Shown: positions 7,101 to 11,437 of the stretch, piece after piece | How positions within the stretch are numbered: the first letter of the stretch is position 1 | Layout: the number at the start of each line of letters is the position of its first letter | Assembly: GCA_018657655.1 (NCBI GenBank) | Contig: JABHWQ010000103.1 | Span: 1-11,437 of the forward strand | From: Chloroflexota bacterium | Lineage (GTDB): Bacteria > Chloroflexota > Dehalococcoidia > SZUA-161 > SpSt-899 | Direction of reading: 5' to 3' | DNA length: 11,437 nt | The notes under the pieces: model-generated | Databases searched by the model: none | What the model saw: only the letters and a program-made list of their open reading frames with translations | Told to the model about the DNA's origin: nothing | Program-made: the position numbers and the translations under genes

Positions 7101-7259
7101 ATGGGTGAGGCAGACGTCGAGGGACTCAAAGTCATTATCCCCATCGACAGAATTGTCATGATCGTTGTTCTGACCTATGTTGCTTCGCTTTTCACCACCT
7201 TCCTCCCAGCCTATCAGGCTGCCAGGATCTATCCGGCAGAAGCGCTGAGATACGAGTAA
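4170..7259 (+). CDS. Two-module FtsX-like ABC transporter permease
   Basis: This 1029-residue membrane protein is the likely partner of the preceding ATPase. It carries two FtsX-like modules in one chain, as in YbbP-type permeases. Hydrophobic segments lie near residues 7-28, 47-70, 318-346, 370-398, 419-440, 467-488, 492-511, 522-538, 553-572, 608-631, 899-925, 944-970 and 988-1012. A MacB-type extracytoplasmic domain fills 71-317 and a second, acidic one fills 632-898. Both modules keep the coupling-helix motif: ERKQELGIARAIGTQRGHI after segment three and ERRQQVGMLRAIGFQQGMI after segment eleven. The C-terminus AARIYPAEALRYE is also family-like. Odd points are a hydrophobic segment before the usual first helix and four extra helices between the modules. 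ATG 4170 has AGGAG at six bases. Family role is export or extraction of lipids, peptides or drugs, or envelope signalling; which applies here is unknown. Confidence 0.9.
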   Translation: MEDLKALLLMPLLVIFVICAVILSVSALRNKVLFKMGARNIPRRLANTVLTCLGLMFAAMIFSASFATGDTLNHSIRGLAVDYLGKVDIMVMRDGVDFGAVQGHALTGAETTNYFDEAEADNVRSTLTELMDTGTVEGVAPAIIENVPGVSQNKLNEPSITLLGFDHQHMEGFDLLVDERGQELSLEELEGLGEGYIYINMDLAESLEIGINDQIDIFLSREETPLTVAGIYETGGNPSTFSFDAGATAVMALSQLQSLRGSDEINYVIITNQGGAIEGAEHTDAVMQILEPTFEGTGLKVEPVKQDALDEADEGGAMFSTIFLVLGSFSMIAGILLIFLIFVMLAAERKQELGIARAIGTQRGHIIRLFTFEGVIYALIASAVGAGLGLLISWGGIQALASAFKEMGFKIEFDFTTSGVIISYLMGVLFTLLIVVASAWRVSRLNIICAIKDIPEPPQEGKRNIKGLLVVIFFPLLGLPLVFIGIQATEWVPYSLGMSFLIIGLCMLARKRPIRLPDRPAFTLAGTLLVFFWLLPSRFHPKGEEMGAGFEMFILTGVMLVMGSVWVIMYNSDLLLKAIMAIFGRMRSITPMIKTAVSYPMASRFRTGMAVAMFSLIIFTLVYMSSMIASFNGLLDDTDRVTGGFDIRSTVSFTNPITDIETELQGADGVSLNDFQAIGSFNFIRTKMRDASGTPEEIPAATQSENPNDATPEEEWTDLFIEGVDSDYTENVNYDFELTTADYVSKEEVWEALSKDSSLAVVSTEIAPTKYTPMGGSEFDLVIGEGEFVVEDEVLPDNIFVEVQTYGLNPETRKLQVIGVVDGMAVYSGLVTASQETVNDLAGNGNIILPNRYRFMVEPEKADEVPQLAKSLEKHFAENGMNAEVMSEEVEDFAKIQNMFLNLMIAFMALGLIVGIAALGVIAARSVVERRQQVGMLRAIGFQQGMIQFTFLLESSFIAFLGILLGVGLGVVTSILFMGEADVEGLKVIIPIDRIVMIVVLTYVASLFTTFLPAYQAARIYPAEALRYE

Positions 7260-7283
7260 CGAAAAGATAATGAATCCTACAAA

Positions 7284-7317
7284 TAAAAAAGGGCCTCGTG
7301 ATGAGGCCCTTTTTTTT
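7284..7317. terminator. Bidirectional intrinsic terminator between permease and rplC
   Basis: GGGCCTC (7291-7297) and GAGGCCC (7303-7309) form a perfect stem with a 5-nt loop. It is flanked by six A residues (7285-7290) on one side and eight T residues (7310-7317) on the other, so it works as an intrinsic terminator on both strands. It lies 24 bp after the permease stop and about 33 bp after the rplC stop, ending both convergent transcripts. An outer pair of 8-bp arms, CCTACAAA (7276-7283) and TTTGTAGG (7329-7336), encloses it. Confidence 0.92.
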
Positions 7318-7349
7318 GTGCATGGTTGTTTGTAGGTATTAATTACTGA

Positions 7350-7970
7350 TTAGCTTTTAACAACTTTCCCAATGATCAAAAGTCCATTCCTGCACCCTGG
7401 GACAGCACCCTTGACTAACAACAGGTTTCTATCCGGGTTGGCCTGCACAACCTCCAGTTTCCTGACCGTGACTCGTGCGTTACCCATGTGACCAGCCATC
7501 CGCTGCCCTTTCCAAGTCTTGCCTGGATCGGTACCGCCTCCAACTGACCCCGGAGCCCTGTGCCTGTCTTTTTGCCCATGAGTTTTGGGACCACCGGCAA
7601 AGCCATGGCGTTTAACTACTCCAGCAAAACCTCGTCCCTTTGAAATACCAACCACATCAATTTTGTCGCCCGGTTCGAAAATGTCTACGGTAACCTTCTG
7701 ACCAAGCTCAACTTCTGAAACATCTTTCATCCTGAATTCGCGTAAGTGTTTGAAGGCTCCCAACTTTTTGAGATGTCCTCTTTCAGGGCTGTTCAACCGC
7801 TTAGCTTCACCGAATCCAATCTGAATCGCAGTGTATCCTTCCTTATTCACATTCTTAATCTGTGTCACCGTACATGGACCTGCCTCAATAGCAGTAACCG
7901 GCACAACTGTGCCATCCTCGGTGAAGATTTGAGTCATCCCGATCTTTTTACCCAGTATCCCATTAACCAT
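7350..7970 (-). CDS. rplC: 50S ribosomal protein L3
   Basis: L3 is an early-assembling 23S rRNA-binding protein whose loop reaches toward the peptidyl-transferase centre. The 206-residue product opens MVNGILGKKIGMTQIF, the family signature. It contains GRGFAGVVKRHGFAGGPKTHG followed by HRAPGSVGGGTDPGKTWKGQ and MAGHMGNARVTVRKL, the conserved central loop (about residues 110-172). ATG 7970 lies 83 bp after the rpsJ stop, with only a weak AGGG about seven bases upstream. Instead of rplD, a strong terminator and a convergent ABC permease follow its stop. It therefore appears to be the last gene of the str-S10 5' unit here. The protein itself looks normal. Confidence 0.97.
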   Translation of the reverse strand: MVNGILGKKIGMTQIFTEDGTVVPVTAIEAGPCTVTQIKNVNKEGYTAIQIGFGEAKRLNSPERGHLKKLGAFKHLREFRMKDVSEVELGQKVTVDIFEPGDKIDVVGISKGRGFAGVVKRHGFAGGPKTHGQKDRHRAPGSVGGGTDPGKTWKGQRMAGHMGNARVTVRKLEVVQANPDRNLLLVKGAVPGCRNGLLIIGKVVKS

Positions 7971-8053
7971 GTTTCAGCCCTACCTTATGAATAGGCAACC
8001 GAGCAGCCGTTAAATCGGCGCTACGATTACACCACTTAACATCTTGTGCCCAG
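7971..8053 (-). other. rpsJ-rplC spacer with small hairpin
   Basis: The 83-bp gap contains no gene or promoter I can support. It holds a short imperfect stem at 8002-8022: on the minus strand AGCGCCG pairs with CGGCGCT-like sequence around an ATTTAA loop, with one bulged base. No U-run follows, so it is not a terminator. It could be a minor structure or chance. Confidence 0.3.
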
Positions 8054-8362
8054 TTAGATCTTGATCTCGATGCTGACACCAGCCGGTAAATTCAGCCGTG
8101 TCAGGGCATCGACCGTCTTTGACGTCGGCTCCATAATATCAATCAACCGCTTATGAGTTCGTATTTCGAACTCTTCACGCGCATCTTTGTTGATGAATGT
8201 CGAGCGATTGACACAGAATTTTTTGATATGCGTTGGCAGTGGGATCGGGCCCACAACTGCAGCTCCTGTGCTCTCCGCCGACTCAACAATATAAGCCGCC
8301 GATTGATCCAATATTCGATGATCGTAAGATTTTAGCTTTATTCTTACTTTTTGCTTTCCCAT
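8054..8362 (-). CDS. rpsJ: 30S ribosomal protein S10
   Basis: S10 is a 30S head protein and, as NusE, a transcription antitermination factor. The 102 residues start MGKQKVRIKLKSYDHRILDQS. They include VVGPIPLPTHIKKFCVNRSTFINKDAREEFE (given in separate conserved blocks in the family) and HKRLIDIMEPTSKTVDAL, all characteristic. ATG 8362 is 25 bp after the fusA stop. No clear Shine-Dalgarno precedes it; the upstream bases are AT-rich (AATATTATA), so initiation may depend on coupling to fusA or on low structure. In many bacteria tuf lies between fusA and this gene, and it is absent here. Confidence 0.97.
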   Translation of the reverse strand: MGKQKVRIKLKSYDHRILDQSAAYIVESAESTGAAVVGPIPLPTHIKKFCVNRSTFINKDAREEFEIRTHKRLIDIMEPTSKTVDALTRLNLPAGVSIEIKI

Positions 8363-8387
8363 TATAATATTGCTATTCGCAAAACCT

Positions 8388-10445
8388 CTACCTTGCCATT
8401 ATGCTATCAGCCAATTCCTTAGGCACTGCCTCATAATGATCAAATCCCATAAAAAAGCTCGCCCTACCCTGGCTTATCGACCTCAAGCCAGTGGCATATC
8501 CAAAACTCTCTGCAAGTGGAAGATAGCACCGAATAATAGTGAACCCTTCATCAGGTTCAATAGCCTCGATATTGCATCTCCGTGCATTGAGTCCGCTGAT
8601 CACATCACTTAAAAATTCTTCCGGTGTGGTCACTTCCACTTTCATAACCGGTTCAAGAAGCCTGGGGTTGGCCTTTCGCACACATTCTCGAGTTCCTATG
8701 GCCCCAGCCATTTTGAAAGCTATCTCTGATGAATCCACTTCGTGATACTTTCCGTCAACAGCTGTTACCCGAACATCCACCACCGGATACCCGGCAATGA
8801 CACCTTCGTTCAATGCCTCTTGGACTCCGGCCTTTATGGGAGAAATATATTCTTTGGGAATCGCGCCACCCACAATTTTGTTGACAAACTCAAACCCTCC
8901 ACCCCTTTCCAGAGGTTCTATTTCAAGTTTTACATCGCCAAACTGGCCACGCCCACCGCTCTGGCGTACAAAACGCCCGTTAGCTTCGGCTGGAGAGCTC
9001 ACCGTCTCTTTGTACGCAACACGGGGCTTGCTTACCCTTGCTTTAACACTGAACTCGCGCAAAAGCCGAGTTACAATTACCTCTAACTGAAGCTCACCCA
9101 TGCCGGAAATGAGCGTCTGACCCGTCTCATTATTGTATTCAACTTTGAACGTAGGGTCTTCCTCCGCAAGTTTGCCCAGAGAATCTATTATTCTCTCCTG
9201 GTCAGCCCTCGATTTTGGCTCTATGGCCACCGATATCACCGGCTCCGGGAAAGCAATCGATTCCAAGAGGATGGGGCGTTTTGAATCACATATTGTTTCC
9301 CCGGTGGAGGTATTTTTTAAACCAACGACGGCAACGATGCTGCCTCCGTGAACTTCCATGATTTCTTCCCGATCATTGGCATGCATTTGATACAAACGCC
9401 CGATTCGCTCTTTCTTCTCGGTAACGGCGTTATATACTTGCTGCCCTGACTGAATGGTCCCAGAATAGATCCTTAGATATACCAGCCTCCCTACAAAGGG
9501 ATCGGTTACAATTTTGAAAGCCAGAGCAGACATCGCCTCATCATCAGGGCGACGCGTTTGTTCTACTTCGGTCTTAGGATCAAACCCGTGAACCGGTGGC
9601 ATATCCAAAGGGGAAGGAATATAATCGATAATCGCATCGAGGACCGGGGGAATTCCCGTGTTTTTGAGGGCGCTACCGCAGAGGACAGGAACCAGTTTTG
9701 CAGATATTGTTGCCCGCCTCAGTCCGGCCTTGAGCAGAGGAACATCAATTGCGCCATCACTAATATAGGCCAGCATGACCTCATCGTCATTTTCAGCCAC
9801 TACTTCAATGAGCTCTTGCCGGTATTTGGCCGCCATTTCCTGATACTCTTCTGGGATATCGGCTTCCTCTCCCTCCGATCCGTTGGTAAAATACCAGGCC
9901 TTTTGTTCAATAAGATCGATAATCCCAATAAAAGACGATTCTGACCCTATGGGTAATTGAATAGTCGCAGGGTTGGCTTTTAGCCGCCTTTTCATCATTT
10001 CGACGGTACGCTTAAAATTGGCGCCCGTCCGATCCATCTTGTTTACAAAACAAATTCGAGGTACATTGTACTTGTTTGCCTGACGCCAGACCATCTCGGA
10101 TTGCGATTCTACGCCAGCCACCCCATCGAATATCACTACACCCCCATCCAAAATACGAAGACTGCGCTCCACTTCAGCGGTGAAATCTACATGTCCGGGA
10201 GTATCGATAAGATTGATCCGATGACCCTGCCATTCACAACTGGTAGCAGCCGAGACAATAGTTATCCCACGCTCACGCTCCTGATCCATCCAGTCCATTT
10301 CTGCTGTTCCATCATCCACACGGCCGATCTTATATGTTCGTCCGCTGTAGTGAAGGATCATCTCAGTCATGGTGGTCTTGCCCGCATCGATGTGGGCTAT
10401 GACTCCGATATTACGAATCCTTTCTAACTGAACATCGCGTGACAT
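8388..10445 (-). CDS. fusA: Elongation factor G
   Basis: EF-G is the GTPase that drives tRNA-mRNA translocation and, with RRF, ribosome recycling. From ATG 10445 it has 685 residues, slightly short of the common 690-705. GTPase motifs are G1 AHIDAGKT (17-24), G2 Thr62 in RGIT, G3 DTPGH (81-85) with His85, G4 NKMD (135-138), and G5 GSALK near 255. Later domains are complete: RQSGGRGQFG in domain IV, HEVDSSEIAF near its tip and FGYATGLRSISQGRASFFM in domain V. I chose 10445 because GAGG lies 8 bases upstream and the family starts close to LERIRNIG. An upstream in-frame ATG at 10475 would add ten unconserved residues and has no binding site. The gene follows rpsG by 36 bp and precedes rpsJ directly, without tuf. 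Confidence 0.97.
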   Translation of the reverse strand: MSRDVQLERIRNIGVIAHIDAGKTTMTEMILHYSGRTYKIGRVDDGTAEMDWMDQERERGITIVSAATSCEWQGHRINLIDTPGHVDFTAEVERSLRILDGGVVIFDGVAGVESQSEMVWRQANKYNVPRICFVNKMDRTGANFKRTVEMMKRRLKANPATIQLPIGSESSFIGIIDLIEQKAWYFTNGSEGEEADIPEEYQEMAAKYRQELIEVVAENDDEVMLAYISDGAIDVPLLKAGLRRATISAKLVPVLCGSALKNTGIPPVLDAIIDYIPSPLDMPPVHGFDPKTEVEQTRRPDDEAMSALAFKIVTDPFVGRLVYLRIYSGTIQSGQQVYNAVTEKKERIGRLYQMHANDREEIMEVHGGSIVAVVGLKNTSTGETICDSKRPILLESIAFPEPVISVAIEPKSRADQERIIDSLGKLAEEDPTFKVEYNNETGQTLISGMGELQLEVIVTRLLREFSVKARVSKPRVAYKETVSSPAEANGRFVRQSGGRGQFGDVKLEIEPLERGGGFEFVNKIVGGAIPKEYISPIKAGVQEALNEGVIAGYPVVDVRVTAVDGKYHEVDSSEIAFKMAGAIGTRECVRKANPRLLEPVMKVEVTTPEEFLSDVISGLNARRCNIEAIEPDEGFTIIRCYLPLAESFGYATGLRSISQGRASFFMGFDHYEAVPKELADSIMAR

Positions 10446-10481
10446 TTTTTGTGCCTCAGTACGTACCTTGAGCATTCTAGT

Positions 10482-10952
10482 TTACCATCTGTAATGTGCA
10501 AACGCCCTGTTTGCTTCCGCCATTTTGTGAGTATCGGTACGTTTCTTTACAGTTGCTCCTTCACCTCGAGCTGCGTCCATTATTTCAGCTGCCAGTTTCT
10601 CTGCCATCGGTTTGCCTTTACGAGCCCTGGCAGTACCAATCAACCATCGCATCGAAAGAGTCACACCGCGTTCAACAGTCACTTCAATAGGAACCTGATA
10701 GGTAGCTCCTCCGATTCGCCTCGGCTTCACAGCCAAAAGAGGAGTGGTATTTTTGAGTGCCTCATCGAATACTTCCATCGGGTCTCTATCGGTCTGCTCC
10801 TTGATCTTGTCTAACATACCATAGATAATCTTTTCTGCCTTGCTTTTCTTCCCATCATACATAATTTTGTTGATGAATCTGGCAAGATTAAGGCTTCCGT
10901 ACCTTACGTCAGGGAGTATTATCCTTTCGGGAACTTTTCCTCTTCTTGGCAT
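10482..10952 (-). CDS. rpsG: 30S ribosomal protein S7
   Basis: S7 nucleates 30S head assembly and contacts the E-site tRNA; in E. coli it represses the str operon by binding the rpsL-rpsG spacer. The 156-residue product is of normal bacterial length. It starts MPRRGKVPERIILPDVRYGS and contains LARFINKIMYDGKKSKAEKI. It also has AVKPRRIGGATYQVPIEV and RWLIGTARARKGKPMAEKLA, and ends EANRAFAHYRW, the family's C-terminal motif. ATG 10952 has GAGG nine bases upstream. An 87-bp spacer with a strong hairpin separates it from rpsL. Confidence 0.98.
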   Translation of the reverse strand: MPRRGKVPERIILPDVRYGSLNLARFINKIMYDGKKSKAEKIIYGMLDKIKEQTDRDPMEVFDEALKNTTPLLAVKPRRIGGATYQVPIEVTVERGVTLSMRWLIGTARARKGKPMAEKLAAEIMDAARGEGATVKKRTDTHKMAEANRAFAHYRW

Positions 10953-10980
10953 TTTCTTATTCCTCTTTATTTCATCGAAA

Positions 10981-11009
10981 GAGCTTCCATCGAAAATTGA
11001 CGGAAGCTC
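10981..11009 (-). promoter_or_regulatory. Hairpin in rpsL-rpsG spacer (candidate S7 control element)
   Basis: On the minus strand GAGCTTCC (11009-11002) pairs perfectly with GGAAGCTC (10988-10981) around a 13-nt loop. It lies 28 bases upstream of the rpsG start. TTTCGATG occurs twice, once at the 3' side of the loop and once just after the stem. Only UUU follows, so it is a poor terminator. In E. coli the equivalent spacer binds S7 for translational feedback. That the same holds here is inference from position, since the E. coli fold differs. Confidence 0.4.
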
Positions 11010-11039
11010 CTAACAGCAAAATGCTACTCGCTACGGAGA

Positions 11040-11437
11040 TCACTTAGGCTTTTTGGCCCCGTACTTGCTACGGCTGGTTCTCCGATCCGCAACACCCGCA
11101 GCGTCCAGAGGGCCACGGATAATATGATAACGAACACCTGGCAAATCAGGCACTCGCCCTCCCCTGATAAGCACTACTGAGTGCTCCTGGAGATTGTGTC
11201 CCTCACCGGGAATATAGGCCGTTACCTCTACCTGGTTCGTAAGACGAACTCTGGCCACTTTGCGTAAAGCGGAATTTGGTTTCTTGGGAGGCACGGTCTT
11301 TACCTGAAGACAAACCCCTCGTTTCTGAGGTGATGCTTTCTTAACCTTGGCAGTTCGCCCTTTCAGAGAACTGTAGGCAACATGCAGGGCCGGCCCCTTT
11401 GGTTTCCTCTTTGAAGTGGTGCGACCTTTTCTTACTA
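11040..11437 (-). CDS. rpsL: 30S ribosomal protein S12 (5' end outside window)
   Basis: S12 sits at the decoding centre and controls fidelity. The frame is open from the right edge to TGA at 11042-11040. It yields 131 residues beginning VRKGRTTSKRKPKGPALHVAY, so only about seven N-terminal residues (MPTINQL-like) are missing. A GTG at 11294 lies mid-gene and is not the start. SPQKRGVCLQV, PPKKPNSALRKVARVRLTN and PGEGHNLQEHSVVLIRGGRV are conserved, and RRTSRSKYGAKKPK ends the protein. The segment LHVAYSSLKGRTAKVKK before SPQKRG is the longer form known from Gram-positive-type S12. The lysine of PKKPN (K43 equivalent) is kept. The usual lysine in RVKDLPG (K87/K88) is proline here (RVPDLPG, codon 11150-11148). 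Confidence 0.97.
   Translation of the reverse strand, partial: VRKGRTTSKRKPKGPALHVAYSSLKGRTAKVKKASPQKRGVCLQVKTVPPKKPNSALRKVARVRLTNQVEVTAYIPGEGHNLQEHSVVLIRGGRVPDLPGVRYHIIRGPLDAAGVADRRTSRSKYGAKKPK

Noticed and set aside
6584..7159. 191-residue minus-strand frame inside the permease gene
   Set aside because: Antisense shadow of the permease. Composition is Ser/Ile/Met-rich with no family resemblance, and the plus-strand frame has clear FtsX motifs.
3002..7349. ABC pair as a transposon or integron cassette
   Set aside because: No transposase, integrase, terminal inverted repeats matching across the two edges, or target-site duplication could be found by eye.
9558..9944. 128-residue plus-strand frame in fusA
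   Set aside because: Antisense shadow of EF-G, whose motifs are unambiguous on the minus strand.
10446..10475. Longer EF-G start at ATG 10475
   Set aside because: It adds ten unconserved residues, sits 6 bp from the rpsG stop and has no binding site. ATG 10445 has GAGG and the family N-terminus.
11040..11294. 84-residue S12 starting at GTG 11294
   Set aside because: The frame stays open upstream to the window edge and encodes conserved S12 sequence (SPQKRGVCLQV), so the GTG is internal.

Overview
The window is a bacterial ribosomal-protein and translation-factor locus (str plus S10 clusters), almost all on the minus strand. Read in transcription order from the right edge it runs rpsL (5' end cut off by the window), rpsG, fusA, rpsJ, rplC, then, after an interruption, rplD, rplW, rplB, rpsS, rplV and rpsC (3' end cut off). 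All these proteins look full-length and intact within the window. S12 carries the longer N-terminal region known from Gram-positive-type S12, and tuf is absent between fusA and rpsJ. My best guess is a member of Chloroflexota, perhaps Dehalococcoidia, but this rests on remembered protein style and gene order and is only moderately supported.

The unusual part is the middle. The normally contiguous rplC-rplD junction is split by about 4.3 kb holding a two-gene ABC transporter on the plus strand: a LolD/MacB-type ATPase (3428-4129) and a 1029-residue permease with two FtsX-like modules and two large extracytoplasmic domains (4170-7259). The cassette is sealed off in transcription. A strong bidirectional terminator at 7284-7317 lies between the convergent 3' ends of the permease and rplC. 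The rplD side has its own near-consensus promoter (TTGACA, 16 nt, TATTAT; 3146-3173). That promoter is followed by a leader of roughly 138 nt with a tiny reading frame and a long hairpin ending in a U-run just before the rplD start. The single S10 operon has thus apparently become two units: rpsL-rpsG-fusA-rpsJ-rplC, and rplD-rplW-rplB-rpsS-rplV-rpsC onward. The second may be controlled by attenuation.

Region by region: 1-3001, second half of the S10 cluster (minus strand, gaps of 9-18 bp or a 1-bp overlap); 3002-3427, divergent regulatory region; 3428-7259, ABC exporter-like pair (plus); 7260-7349, bidirectional terminator; 7350-11437, rplC, rpsJ, fusA, rpsG and rpsL (minus). No tRNA, rRNA, CRISPR array, transposase or integrase was seen. 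The gene products build the 30S and 50S subunits and drive translocation. The transporter has no obvious functional link to them.
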